Source: Prostheceraeus crozeri (lineage: Eukaryota > Platyhelminthes > Polycladida > Euryleptidae). From it: DNA of 64,000 nucleotides. Of the stretch, positions 11,857-22,410 are shown in pieces. Every line of letters begins with the position of its first letter. The stretch's first letter is position 1. The position numbers and the translations under genes were made by a program. The stretch lies in contig CAJQUW010001625.1 of assembly GCA_907163375.1 (NCBI GenBank), positions 310,001-374,000 on the forward strand, given 5' to 3'. A model generated the notes under the pieces. It was given only the letters and a program-made list of their open reading frames with translations, did no database searches and was not told where the DNA came from.

Positions 11857-13448
11857 ACTGGAACCCGTGGGCTGAGGCATAGACTTCTAAAGAGAAATTT
11901 AGAAGTCTATGGCTGAGGCATGGACTTCTATAATATAGCATCTGGACAGAAATCTGAACAGATATCATTGACCCTTCTATACGAAATGAGGCTGACTATT
12001 TGAATCGATGTCATTCATACAGAAGTTATGTGCATTGTATTCTTGTTACTCTTGCTCTGTGGACGTTGTTAATTAGTGTATTTCAAATCAACAGCGATGT
12101 TAGTGAAGACAACGCAAAATGCTGAGCACGGTATGTGTTTGTGACAGTGACAGTAAATTTAAAGACCCTCCAACTACATTTCATTTCTTTCCTTTGAGAA
12201 ACAAGGATCTTTGATTTACGCCGACGATCAAATCAAGACTTCTTTCTTTTGGTGGCACAGTTAATACATTCTCACATCTGCTGCATTTGATAGCCAACGT
12301 GATTCAGTCGATGAGGCAGAAGAAGAGTCTCAATTGATGTCGAACCATGGCCCTCAACTTCATAATAAAAACTGACTTCGTTTGTCGCCTCAAATCAGAG
12401 TCATCAACTATCTGTGAATGCGAGTACGTAGGTATATGCTTGTAATTTTTGAATTTCGGACCAACACAAACATTGCAAGATTACAGACGAGTAAAATCGC
12501 CAAAATTAAGTCAAAACATGAAATTTACTCATTTTGTAGAGGCTCTCAAACATCAATACTGAATCATGTGACTCACTTCAACTTTTATATCGAAGCTTAT
12601 ATTCTGAACTCAATCATGTTTCAAATTTCATGGCATTTTGATCAATAGTTTCTTTCTGCGAAAGGAAATGTACGAAAATTGCCAAGTGTTTTACAATCCA
12701 TAGATATTTCTTGAATTTTACCAATCGGATTCCAATGGGAATCCTTTAACCTTGCCTGTAACCGAAAGCGACAGGCTGTGACACTTAAGAATTTGATTTT
12801 TGTGTTCAGCGTTTCAAGATCTCCAAATCCATGCTATTAAGCCTTTTGTGCACGAATTTAGGAAGAAAGTGTCAATAGCTCCCGGACTAAATTGGCATAG
12901 ATTACGCTCCTTCCACTGCATTGGAGTAAATATTATTTCCCGCGCGGGCAATAATCTGCTTTACAGGTCAAATGAAGCGATAGGATACATGCAATGCATT
13001 CACGCAGACAAATAAACTTTATGATGGAACCAATAGTCATAGAGTTTGAAATATGCCTTGATTGATAATATTATTAATTGTTGGAAAATCAAGTATTTCG
13101 GCCTTATTCCATAGCCATTCTCAAGTAAAAGGAAATATATAAAAATGTACAACTTTCAAAAAATATAATTTCAGATGCCTTTGTGAGCTCATAACATCCA
13201 TGATGGCAAGAAATAGCAATCTTGATACAGCACAGTAGGCAAAAACCCAAGATATACCACCCCAACCTCCCAACCAATTGATGTGATGTTATTAGAGTAG
13301 AAAATCTTTGAATTGTTCACATTCAGCCCGACTGTTTATTCTTGTTTTTTGTTTTCTGAATAATGATCATAGAGATTATTGCACTGTGAAATATAAAACT
13401 ACTTACGGAACTCGCGCAAAGATTCATGTACATGTACATATTCATGTA
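11857..13448. other. No clear gene; possible decayed THAP-like piece
   Basis: A short direct repeat (GGCTGAGGCATAGACTTCTA / GGCTGAGGCATGGACTTCTA) lies at about 11,870-11,930. At 12119-12214 a 31-codon frame, MLSTVCVCDSDSKFKD followed by FHFFPLRNKDL, resembles the start of a THAP zinc finger (C-x-C, then FHxFP). It stops at once and the second Cys/His pair is not visible. Nothing else here can be supported. Confidence 0.3.
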
Positions 13449-14817
13449 CAGACTGTCCGAGAAGTCACCGTACCCTTTGACAGAAAGCAAATACGATTTA
13501 TAAGAAGCAGATAGAAGTTAATTCAACATGCATTATATACGTATAGAAAGACAATTACACGTCAAGATTATCGGTGTGCTCACCGTTATGCTCAAAGCAT
13601 AATCGGATGCGTCTCCATGTTCTCTCAAACATCCGTTGTAGCATCTCAGGACTGACTGTCGAGAAAACATCTTCCACTGCTTTTCGAAGATCTTCAGTGC
13701 TGGAATAATGGCGAGCAGACACTTGATTCTTGATAATCCTCCACAAGGCATTGTCCAGAGTTGTACGATCTGGACTTCGAGGAGGCCATATCAAAGCTGA
13801 CGGCAACGCCGGAGAGCTACGGCCTATCCAACGCCCAGGAAATTTTTTGTTGAGAATTTCTCGAACTGACACAGCATAATGAGGTTGGAGCGCCATCTTG
13901 CTGGAACCACACTTCTTTCAATAATCCTGTCTCTCAACTGCGGTATTAAATATTTTTCCAGCATTTCGGCGTAAGTCTTGGCATTAACAGAGGGAGTGAA
14001 AAAATAAGGGCCTATCAAAGTCGTCGAAGTCATTCCAACCCACAACATCACATGTGTGGGATTTTGTTCCAGGGCTAAAGAGAAGTGAGCATTTTCTTTT
14101 GCCCAGAGCACAACATTGCGGTTACGAGAACTTCGATAGATTGCATATTCATCACTGAATAACACTTTGGAGCGAGATTCATTGTCAGGAAAGGTGTTCA
14201 ATAGCGCCCGACAGGCAGCAAATCATTATCAACGTCCAAGAGATCATTCTCAAAGCTTGGATGATGTGGTCTTTGCGCATGTGATCATGCAACGTTGATT
14301 TTGGAACCGCCAACTGTGCTGCTCTTTTCCTGATGGATTTCTGAGGAGATCGATCAACAGAAGCCGCAGTCTCCACGCAAGTCTCACCACGAGATACTCG
14401 CCTTCCACTTCTGAGTCCATCCAAGACTGACCCAAGCTCGAATGCTCGCTTTTCCCAGTCAAACAATGTCGCTGTGCGTGGCATCTTTGTGAAAACATTA
14501 ACATTATCTCTGACATGGTTAGCCCGGTGTGAGGTCTTTCGTGAGCCCAATCACAGGCAACTAACCTTTCTTCAATCGAATATGCACTTGTATCAGTCAT
14601 ATTGAATGGCAAAAATGCTAATTGAAAAGCTAGCACAACATCATGCTGGCGAACTTAATTGAAAATCTATGGCGTTGCCTGGACAACACTGAAATACGTC
14701 TTACCTTCTCGATTCAGCATACTTCCTTACAAAAGCTATATTACCATTACGTCTATCTAATAATTCATATTTACTTAACCTAGTAATCAGGGGTACTGTG
14801 ACTTCTCGGACAGTCTG
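13449..14817 (-). mobile_element. Mariner-like (IS630/Tc1 superfamily) transposon, 1,369 bp
   Basis: It is flanked by TA at 13447-13448 and 14818-14819. The terminal inverted repeats read CAGACTGTCCGAGAAGTCAC at both ends and extend imperfectly to GTACC. The transposase lies on the minus strand in several frames. The TIR core TGTCCGRGAAGTC is shared with the larger element at 54,807-56,568, so the two belong to related lineages. Confidence 0.85.
13555..14636 (-). pseudogene. Mariner-like DDE transposase, frameshifted
   Basis: N- to C-terminal order on the minus strand starts with an HTH region in two overlapping frames at 14250-14636 and 14185-14550 (AQLAVPKSTLHDHMRK). The core piece at 13824-14201 has VLFSDEYAIY (first Asp) and HVMLWVGM. 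The C-terminal piece at 13555-13896 has ALQPHYAVSVREILNKKFP, RWIGR and WPPRSPDRTTLD. The second catalytic Asp would sit just before QPHYA, where QDGAPPHYA is usual and the reading frame changes. At least three frame breaks make it dead. Confidence 0.8.
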
Positions 14818-14819
14818 TA

Positions 14820-16339
14820 TATTGATTCCTGTTTAGCATTGAGTTTATGCTGCTGAAAATGCTTACAGGATTAATTGATTGAAAGAACTGGTATTCGAGC
14901 TTTCACGAGCTGGCCCGCATTTTCAAGGATTGGCCTTTCTGGTATGTAGTCGCCCTGGCCATTGAGTTTTGAATATCTTTCAGAAACCGTTCCTATTCAA
15001 ATGCTCGCCACAACGATTCAAAGTAAATAAATTCAATTGCGCAATTATTGACTATTCCACGAGCCGCTCGAAGATGAGCTGAAAAGAACATTGATAGGAA
15101 TGTGATTTATTGATGCGTGTAAAATAAAAAAGCGCTAATCAAAATCGATCTGAGGAGGCACGAACACCGAAGGTTATGCACGTTTGGATCACTATCACAT
15201 CATTTTCAATACTTACCAATGCATCAAGTTGCCACCTGCCTACTTTGTAGCAATTACTTCCCTTCTCCTATGTATTCAAGTTTCATCATTTTTATATCTC
15301 AAATAAGGTTCGTGGAAAACATAAATGACGGTATCATTGAACTTTCTATCAAGGATAAGCAACATTTTGCATTTTCCATCTTCTTCATTTGTATAGATCA
15401 TTCTGACAAAGTCGGAATTCTACCTGAAGGAGCGATGTATTCAATTCCAACTGTCTTTCTTTGATTCTGTTGTTTTATTCGCCATCTTTGAATTTTTAAT
15501 TCTGGATGAGGAAATTCATGACAATGGCAGTTTATTTCAAAATCTAAAATTTTGTTTGAAAACTTTTTTTATGATTCTAATATCTAGATGATCAGTTGGC
15601 GAGCTGACAGTACTTCCGATTATCTGAATTCTCATAAGATGATGAAAATTATCCATTTACTAATGAGTGCTTACTAATTTGAATAATAATCTATGATCAA
15701 TTCTCAAACGATGATGAACATCATCCCAGCAGTCATTTATAATAGAATATGATGCTTACAAATTTGAATAACTAATTGAAGTAGTCCTGATGAGGACTGA
15801 TGTCGTTCTCCAATCTGTAGGTGTACAAATGCAATGATGCTGTAACCAAAGCAATTCATAAAAGAGCACAATGGAGCTTTCTCGTGGCAATGAATTAAAA
15901 TTGATTAGAATTAGAATATGCAATTTCTCAGCCAGTGCGTCAAATACTTTAAATAAATGCTGCAATTTGAAGAAATACAAATTTTCATAAATCCTTAAAA
16001 TGTTTTCAAATAATTTTTCATTAACATCATTGTGGAATAACGAACATGTCCCAAGAAGGGGAGGATATTCATAATTCAAATCTAACCTGTAGGACCATTT
16101 TCTAACTTGTATGATAAGTAAAACTTGGGAAACGTTTTTGAATAGGTGAGAATTGAGTAGCAGTAATGATAACGCATCGAATTTCATGTATTTGAAGCAG
16201 TAACAGATAAGCCGAAGATATTTCTTTGCACACTGTGTCACACAAATCGAAGCTAAAAATCAAACATAAATTCATTTGAGAAAATGACTATAGCCTTTTT
16301 CGTTACAATAAAGATAGATAACTAATTTCCCTGTTGTAC
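14820..16339. other. No gene recognised
   Basis: AT-rich spacer. A 161-codon minus-strand frame at 15756-16241 lacks any recognisable domain and has the Leu/Ile/Phe-rich make-up of chance AT-rich translation, so I do not call it. Confidence 0.5.
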
Positions 16340-16864
16340 TTTTTGATAAAAATAAGAAGACAAACTCAGTATTTCGACCATCTGAAGTGGCCATCGTCAG
16401 ATATCTATTTACTCTTATTCCTGCATTGAATTCAAATTATAAAAACAAGTAAACGATAGTAGGCTATAGAACGCCTACAATCCTAAATGAACAAATATTG
16501 CGGTAAAGAAAATCAGTAGATATCTTAAGACTCAATAAACAAGGCAAATAGAAATTGCGACCTCTAAACTAAAGAAAATAAGAAGATGGAAAAATTTACT
16601 CAAGAAGTCTCGGTCTCACTAAGTCATTCTGTCCATTGAGTGAAGGCTATTTGAGCTTTATTTGCAGCATTTCGCGCAGCAGGAGAATTGCATTTAGGAT
16701 TCTATGCGGTATATAGCCTACTATCGTTTACATGTTTTTGTAATTTGAATCCAATCGAGGAATTAGAGTAATAAATTAGAGGAATTAGAGTAAATAGATA
16801 TCTGACGATGGCTACTTCAGATGATCGAAATATAAAGTTTGTGATCTTTTTTTATCAAAAATAA
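16340..16864. mobile_element. MITE-like element with long inverted repeats, copy 1
   Basis: The left arm (TTTTGATAAAAATAAGAAGA, then TTTCGACCATCTGAAGTGGC and CATCGTCAGATATCTATTTA) is mirrored at 16,700-16,864. The inner part again mirrors itself around GATAGTAGGCTATAGAACGC. A second copy lies at 59,405-59,796. There is no coding potential. Confidence 0.7.
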
Positions 16865-17697
16865 AAGGAGTAGAATTTGAATGGTTGCAGTGTGTAAGCA
16901 GACATAGGAAAAGCCTAGTATTTATGGTTATGTGAATATACTGAAGACAATGGAACTCTCCCGTGACGCATCAAATACTTATTTACTTATTTTGTAAAAG
17001 AAGCGTCTGTGGTCGGCATCCGTTTAATGACCTTAATAAATAATGCGTCTCCATTTAATTCATGACACGTTATAGGGCAGCCCCAGTATGTTTTGTGTTT
17101 TTGTCTTGCAATAATGGCATGGAATTTTTTTCTTTTAATGCGCCAACATATTGTTGTGAAGATTTCTGAGTCATTCTGTGAGAGGGTAAATCTTAACATG
17201 TCATTTACAAAATTAGCTGCTGCATTTTTTACGTACTTATGTGAAAGTCAATTATTTACGGCATTCGAGTATATTTTTCAATTGGTGCCTTTTCTGTCTG
17301 CTTACTTCAGGCAACAGGCTGAGGTCTAAAACTCTTGCTTGTAATAGAAAAGTGGCTTAATAAGAGCAAGCACTTTGAAATGGCAGCATCGTGGAATTTC
17401 ACTGGCTTTTTAGAGAAGAGGATATTACGATTTATCCATATGTTTAGGCGCAGCATGGTTGCAATGATGGTATATTCTGCAACTAAGAATATAATAAATA
17501 AAGCTTTAAAGCGCAAATAGGAGTAATCAGCATCGGTGATTTTCGTTGTTTGACTTCCATTGTGTGGAACTTGTATTATCCTATGAATTTTGTTTCTTGA
17601 ATGAACATGGCAGGGAAATGCATCGCATTCAGTACAACTTGGTTCTGAATTTCGCCGATACTCAGGGCTGACCTCTATCTCTAAGACATGAATGCTG
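16865..17697. other. No gene recognised
   Basis: AT-rich host sequence up to the Polinton insertion site. Small frames on both strands overlap each other and show no motif. Confidence 0.5.
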
Positions 17698-17703
17698 GAA
17701 GTT
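17698..17703 (+). repeat. Polinton target-site duplication, left copy (GAAGTT)
   Basis: GAAGTT directly precedes the left terminal repeat and is repeated exactly at 40648-40653 after the right one. A 6-bp duplication is the hallmark of Polinton integration. Confidence 0.95.
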
Positions 17704-18283
17704 AGTAGTAAGCAAAACTCCACTTCTGGACCGCGCAAGATGGCGGCCATCGCTGCGTCCCCCCCCCTCTGGAACGACAGAGTGTCGTGGTCGGCCGCCG
17801 TGGTGCTTCGTGTCTGAGTCCCCCCCCCTCTGGAACGACAGAGGTTGTGGTCTGTCGTGGTGTGCCGGCCGGGTGGGTCCACGTTCACAACATGTTCGCT
17901 GACGTCCCCCCCCCCTCTGCAACAACAGAGTGTGAGACTCGGGTGCGTTGGTCCGACCGCCTGGTTGACGTGGGCGACCGTCTAGGTTGACGTGGGCGAC
18001 CGCCAGGATTAGTCTTGAGGCTATAGTGTGTGATGTTTTTGGTGTGTAGCGCCCAAACGAAGCATCGGATGAGAAAACGGAGGCCAGATTCGGAATCTAC
18101 GTGAAATTTTGGGTTAGGAAGGATGTTTCCAGCGAAATCGGAGAGAAAAAATTTTCGGCTGACGTCCCCCCCCCTGGACAACTTGCTTCCAGTGGACGGA
18201 TTTTGTCGTGCGATAGCTCGTTTGAAAGCTAAGAGTGAGACAAATTCAGTGAAAGAATCGGCTTGTTCCTATCTGTCTTCGTT
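17704..18283 (+). repeat. Polinton left terminal inverted repeat
   Basis: It starts AGTAGTAAGCAAAACTCCAC and matches the reverse complement of 40065-40647. It contains four C-tracts of 8-12 bases, three of them tied to repeats of the type CCTCTGGAACGACAGAG and two to CTGACGTC, plus a direct repeat GTTGACGTGGGCGACCG at 17,964-18,002. Confidence 0.95.
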
Positions 18284-18868
18284 CAAAAGTTAGAGCGGTT
18301 ACAAGATTTTAGGTCGGAGCTCGCTTACCTGAAAAAATCCTAAGTGTCAGAGTGACTTTGTATGGGTAAAATTTTGAAAATTTTCCAAAGTGTGGAATTT
18401 CGACCTGGGACCGTCACCAAAACATTTTTCATCAAATTTCACTGACCCCCCCCCCCCGACAGCAATCAATTGGTTCTAGTGGACGGATTTTGTCTTACAG
18501 CTACTCGTTTGAAAGAGGAGAAAAAACTGCTCGACAACATTTTTTGTTGCGAGTCAATCGGACCAGCCGTTCAAAAGTTAGAGCGGTTACAAGATTTTAG
18601 GTCGGAGCTCGCTCACCTGAAAAAATCCTAAGTGTCAGAGTGACTTTGTATGGGTAAAATTTTGAAAATTTTCCAAAGTGTGGAATTTCGACCTGGGACC
18701 GTCACCAAAACATTTTTCATCAAATTTCGCTGACGTCCCCCCCCCTCGTTCGGACAAAATTTCTTGAAACAAACTTTGGTAAAGGTCCCAGGTCGAAATT
18801 CGGAAGTTTTAAATTTTTCAAAATTTTCACCACACTGGAGCTCTCACACTTAGGAATTTTTTCACTTG
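18281..18868 (+). repeat. Subterminal 160-bp repeats of the Polinton left end
   Basis: A 160-bp unit starting GTTCAAAAGTTAGAGCGGTT occurs at 18281-18440 and again, nearly identical, at 18569-18728. A diverged inverted part-copy (containing GGTCCCAGGTCGAAATTC) lies at 18778-18868. Each direct unit is followed by CTGAC and a C-tract. They are found only at this end of the element, which makes the two ends asymmetric inside the terminal repeats. Confidence 0.9.
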
Positions 18869-19036
18869 TGGCATGTTACATGGACATGTGCTGGCGGACC
18901 AACTTCCCGTGGTCATATGAGAATGGTTCAGGTGTCATATTGTAAAGAATGATGAGACAAATCGTTTGCAACAAACCGCATGTCGCTACGATGAATACTT
19001 TCGGAGATAGAGCCATTTTAAGTTTTCTTCCGAGCA

Positions 19037-19044
19037 TATATAAA
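19037..19044 (+). promoter_or_regulatory. TATA box of the leftmost Polinton gene
   Basis: TATATAAA sits about 20 bp upstream of a likely first exon ending GACGAG|GTAAGC near 19,095. An acceptor ending TATCTTACAG at 19615 would bring transcripts to ATG 19633. Promoter strength and splicing are inferred from consensus only. Confidence 0.6.
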
Positions 19045-19632
19045 CCCGCGACAACGTAAGTCTGATCACTTCATCGAAAGACGAGGTAAGCGACGGTCGT
19101 CGCTCTGAGCTCCCGATATCGGGTGCAAAGGACTCTATCTTTTGAAGTAGGCAAGCTATCTTGCTACTTCAAAGTTTGTATGATAGAGTTTGATAGTGTC
19201 TTTACTACTGATAAAATTTTTTAAAAGTAGTATGAGTAGTAAAATGCGGAATTTTTTAAAAATTCTTAATTTTCACTTTTTTCAAAGTTTTAACATATAG
19301 ACTAAGGTTTTCAAGTATCCTGAGTTCAAATATGCTATCAGATTTGAAATTTAACTAAGTCTAAGGCAGCTTTGAGGGGTTAGATCCCAGCTACTGATCA
19401 CTACCTTTGACTCGGCGTTCCTGTTACCACTTCGGGGCAGCGACAATGATGTCTTCAGCTGTAAAGAGCGGGTATCGGGGAAGATCTCTCACTTCCCTAG
19501 TGATCGGTACAAGGCCTTCGGGCTGTCGACGGGATCGAGTGCCACTCACTACACTCTTTAGGAATATGACTGTACTACATGATTCCAAACTTATACAAAT
19601 TTCATTATCTTACAGCTAACGATAAATCAGGC

Positions 19633-20580
19633 ATGGCCAACGACAAAAATCGAAAATTTCACATCAAAATGTGCTCTTGTGGGCGAGTTAATCGCAGTGC
19701 GGACGCCAAAGCTCATGTGAAGAAGGCGGGCACCGGCCACATGATTGTCTTGAATAGGGTTGCGTGCGTGAAGTGTAGAGTGCTGAAGGGTGATGAGGAT
19801 GAGGTGCAGTTTTACAGAGCGCATGCTGACTGTAGTGGTGGTTTAGTGACTGATTTGAGGTTTACACAGTTGATTGTGGAAGAGAGGGAGCGAATGTTGG
19901 CGAATGTTGCGAATGTTGTTGAGAATGTTGTTGAGAATGTTGTTGAGAATGTTGTTGAGAATGATGAGTTGGCGAGAGCGGTTGCGTCGTTGGAGGGTGA
20001 GATTGAGCAGCGGAAGAGAGTGCTTGAGAGTGATGATGAGGATGATGTGGATTTAGATAGGGAGCGTGTGAGGAAGCGTGTGAGGAAGTTGAGCTCTTCG
20101 TCATCGGAGGTGTCCAACATCGTCATCACCGACCCCCCGAAGAGCTCATCTTCCCCAAAAGTGAAGAGTGGTGGGATTCGTGTGCAGTCGGCGAGGTGGT
20201 TGAAGGATGAAGAGAAGAGACATGTTTCGCAGCAGATGGCGCATGAGTTGTTAGTGAATAAGTTTGAGAGTTTGAAGAAAGTGAAGGATGAAGTTGTGAA
20301 GGAGTTGGATGAGTTGAAAAAGAAGGATTTGAAGTCGAAGGAGGTGGCGGATGAAAACATTAGAATGAGGCGTTGTGTGACTGATTTGAAGAATAAGACG
20401 CGAGAGTTGGAAGAGAAGAATGATGCGTGTGAGAAGAGGGCGAGTGCTGCGGAGAGAAGAATGAGAGATGCAGAGGCGAAGTTTGAGGAGATGATGAAGG
20501 AGATGAGTGTGTTGAGAGCGAGGAATGTTGAGTTGGAGAGGACTGTGGCTCGGCGGGGTGATGAGAGGCAGGCGTTGTGA
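19633..20580 (+). CDS. Cys-rich, coiled-coil accessory protein of the Polinton
   Basis: It is 315 residues long from ATG 19633 (context GGCATGGCC). An in-frame ATG upstream at 19579 lies inside the likely 5' intron. The N-terminal 60 residues contain CSCG, CVKC and a later HADC, a possible zinc-binding module. A run of four VVEN repeats follows (GTTGTTGAGAAT in the DNA), then an acidic stretch (ESDDEDDVD), a Ser-rich linker, and a long heptad-type Glu/Lys/Arg-rich C-terminal half that should form a coiled coil. I do not recognise the family. It lies in the left arm with its own promoter, apart from the core gene block. Whether the protein ends here or is affected by a break is not clear. Confidence 0.6.
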   Translation: MANDKNRKFHIKMCSCGRVNRSADAKAHVKKAGTGHMIVLNRVACVKCRVLKGDEDEVQFYRAHADCSGGLVTDLRFTQLIVEERERMLANVANVVENVVENVVENVVENDELARAVASLEGEIEQRKRVLESDDEDDVDLDRERVRKRVRKLSSSSSEVSNIVITDPPKSSSSPKVKSGGIRVQSARWLKDEEKRHVSQQMAHELLVNKFESLKKVKDEVVKELDELKKKDLKSKEVADENIRMRRCVTDLKNKTRELEEKNDACEKRASAAERRMRDAEAKFEEMMKEMSVLRARNVELERTVARRGDERQAL

Positions 20581-20800
20581 GAAGTTGGAGCGCATGAGGG
20601 ATGAGTGGGAACGTGTGAATGAGGATCGTTTGTTTGAGTTTCACATCCCTATTCGGGACAATCATTTGGCCGGCGAAGTATTGGTGAATAAAAATCTGGA
20701 CGAATCGATTATTTGCTACAACGGTCATCCCACGAAAAAGTGTCTCCATGCCAGCCTGAGAATGCGCGGCCATCTCCATAAATTTTCGATTCGGAAACGC
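19640..20800. repeat. Inverted part-copies flanking the coiled-coil gene
   Basis: The start of the coiled-coil gene (about 19,640-19,765) has a diverged inverted copy at about 20,640-20,800. CACCGGCCACATGATTGTC is answered, reading the other strand, by CGCCGGCCAAATGATTGTC, and AATCGAAAATTT occurs in both. The open frame at 20525-20824 is probably only a shadow of this inverted copy. Confidence 0.6.
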
Positions 20801-20920
20801 GCGAGACTACCTAAGGATGACTAACTTGGTAAGTGAAAAGCAAATAAGATAGTATATCCTATTCTAATACATATCATTTTCATTGCAGATCTTTGCCCGC
20901 CTTCACCACCCCATCAATTT

Positions 20921-21066
20921 ACTCCCGAGAACGAACCATCGGCTCTCTTAAGGGCCACCTAGGGGCAAGACATGATAGAACCTCCACGCGGTTTGCCCTG
21001 GGCAGTCTTCGGACTGGCGAATACTATCATTAAGTTGAATCTGCTATCAGTCAACTTGAACGTTGC
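20921..21066 (+). repeat. Promoter cassette repeat, copy 1 of 3
   Basis: A 142-146-bp unit beginning CGAGAACGAACCATCGGCTC and ending AGTCAACTTGAACGTTGC. It contains an internal inverted repeat, AAGTTGA...TCAACTT. It is followed 16 bp later by a TATA box and a small gene. A GT-AG intron-like stretch ends just upstream (GTAAGT near 20,827; ATTGCAG near 20,888). Confidence 0.85.
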
Positions 21067-21081
21067 GTCGCGTTAGAGGGG

Positions 21082-21088
21082 TATATAA
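21082..21088 (+). promoter_or_regulatory. TATA box of the 88-residue gene
   Basis: TATATAA lies 33 bp upstream of ATG 21121 and directly after promoter cassette copy 1. Confidence 0.65.
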
Positions 21089-21120
21089 ACCACTGCCTCT
21101 CATTTCATTTCATTTCAATC

Positions 21121-21387
21121 ATGCAGACGCCGAACAGTCAAGTCAGCTCTCCTCGCGGACCGCAGTTAAGGCCGCGAAATTTATTTGAGGAGTTCGTCAG
21201 GCTAGAGGAGCAAGACAGAGTTTTTAATAATCTTGCTCGGATTGGCAATCCGATGACAGCAACTGCTGCCAATCCAACGGAATGGCGCTACATTCCACTC
21301 TATACTCACATGCCAGTTAGTGTGGAAGTCGACAGTGCTACCAAAGAGAGAGTCTTTGACTCTCTCAGCAGAATTGGTAGGCTGTAG
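21121..21387 (+). CDS. Small Polinton accessory protein, 88 residues
   Basis: The start at 21121 is set by the TATA box 33 bp upstream. The protein has no recognised domain. It carries two related segments, RVFNNLARIG and RVFDSLSRIG, about 45 residues apart, so it may be an internal duplication. It sits between promoter cassette copies 1 and 2. There is no signal peptide or membrane segment. Function unknown. Confidence 0.5.
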   Translation: MQTPNSQVSSPRGPQLRPRNLFEEFVRLEEQDRVFNNLARIGNPMTATAANPTEWRYIPLYTHMPVSVEVDSATKERVFDSLSRIGRL

Positions 21388-21394
21388 GATGACG

Positions 21395-21535
21395 ACTCCC
21401 GAGAACGAACCATCGGCTCTCTTAAGGGCCACCATGGGGCAAGACATGATAGAACCTCCTCGCGGTTTGCTCTGGGCAGTCTTCGGACTGGCGAATACTA
21501 TCATTAAGTTGAATCTGCTATCAGTCAACTTGAAC
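21395..21535 (+). repeat. Promoter cassette repeat, copy 2 of 3
   Basis: Nearly identical to copies 1 and 3. It starts directly after the stop of the 88-residue gene and is followed by the motif GCAGTCGATTGCTATCCCTG (near 21,542), then by a TATA box and the next small gene. The copy reads as an open frame (MGQDMIEPPRGL), but copy 1 lacks that ATG, so a regulatory role is more likely than a coding one. Confidence 0.85.
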
Positions 21536-21603
21536 ATTATGCAGTCGATTGCTATCCCTGAAGCATTCTGATTCGCTGTTGAGCAATTCATTGTTGAAAA
21601 CCC

Positions 21604-21610
21604 TATATAA
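21604..21610 (+). promoter_or_regulatory. TATA box of the 84-residue gene
   Basis: TATATAA lies 42 bp upstream of ATG 21652 and follows promoter cassette copy 2, the same order as at the preceding gene. Confidence 0.65.
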
Positions 21611-21651
21611 GCCAGAAGATTGTAGCGCTTCTCATTCAATTTGAAGTCACG

Positions 21652-21906
21652 ATGGAAGCGACATCTGCCGACAACATTCCCGTCTTCACCGATGAAGACA
21701 ACGGCATTCCCAACTTCATCATCCTCGACGAGTGGGATGAAGAGGATGAGAAGAAGGGGAAGATCAAGAAGATCATTTGGACGGATGGGGTGTGGACTCC
21801 TAAAACCACCCGCATCCGAAAGGTGCCAGATGCACCAGTACGACCTCGGCGGTATAGGGTCTATGACAACCTAGCTGTCATACCTATTGACTATTCAAGC
21901 CAATAG
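21652..21906 (+). CDS. Small acidic Polinton accessory protein, 84 residues
   Basis: It starts at ATG 21652 behind cassette copy 2 and a TATA box. It is acidic in the first half (DEWDEEDEKKG) and basic and proline-containing in the second (KTTRIRKVPDAPVRPRRYR). There is no domain I recognise and no membrane segment. It ends just before cassette copy 3. An overlapping frame at 21641-21874 is a shadow. Function unknown. Confidence 0.5.
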   Translation: MEATSADNIPVFTDEDNGIPNFIILDEWDEEDEKKGKIKKIIWTDGVWTPKTTRIRKVPDAPVRPRRYRVYDNLAVIPIDYSSQ

Positions 21907-21930
21907 TCAACTTAATTGACACCATTGACA

Positions 21931-22072
21931 CCGAGAACGAACCATCGGCTCTCTTAAGGGCCACCATGGGGCAAGACATGATAGAACCTCCTCGCGGTTT
22001 GCCCTGGGCAGTCTTCGGACTGGCGAATACTATCATTAAGTTGAATCTGCTATCAGTCAACTTGAACGTTGC
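21931..22072 (+). repeat. Promoter cassette repeat, copy 3 of 3
   Basis: The third copy of the unit, starting CCGAGAACGAACC. Unlike the first two it is not followed by a clear TATA box and small gene. The next 340 bp (22,073-22,410) hold no frame I can support. Confidence 0.85.
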
Positions 22073-22410
22073 AAATGAAGTTCGGTGTAATACTTCCTTT
22101 CGACGGGCGTTCCTGTAAAGGGCGGCGGTGAAACCCGTAGCTATGCATACCGCAAGGGACATTCGGCAATGGTCAATCTTGTTAAACCTCTCTGCGTCAT
22201 GTTTGCAAGTGATTGCCTCTGTCTCAACGTAGTATGCATTCGCGCCAGGGCGACATTTAGCCAACTGTCGAAGGTTGCCTAAAACTTTCCATTGCATACG
22301 TTATGAGAACCATGAGTTCTACCTGTCTCTATCAATGAGATGAATTGATGAATGGAATGAAATGGGAGGACACTCACGCGCCACACGCAACATAACACAC
22401 TTCTCTCTTC

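Noticed and set aside
12119-12214. THAP-domain gene
   Set aside because: Only 31 codons with one FHxFP-like block; the second zinc-ligand pair and any continuation are absent.
15756-16241. 161-codon minus-strand frame
   Set aside because: Composition is that of chance AT-rich translation; no motif, start context or repeat support.
19812-20595. Long Ser/His-rich minus frames opposite the coiled-coil gene
   Set aside because: They are reverse-strand readings of Glu/Lys codons and the GTTGTTGAGAAT repeats.
20525-20824. 99-codon plus frame after the coiled-coil gene
   Set aside because: It largely covers an inverted copy of the gene's 5' part; independent coding status is not supported.
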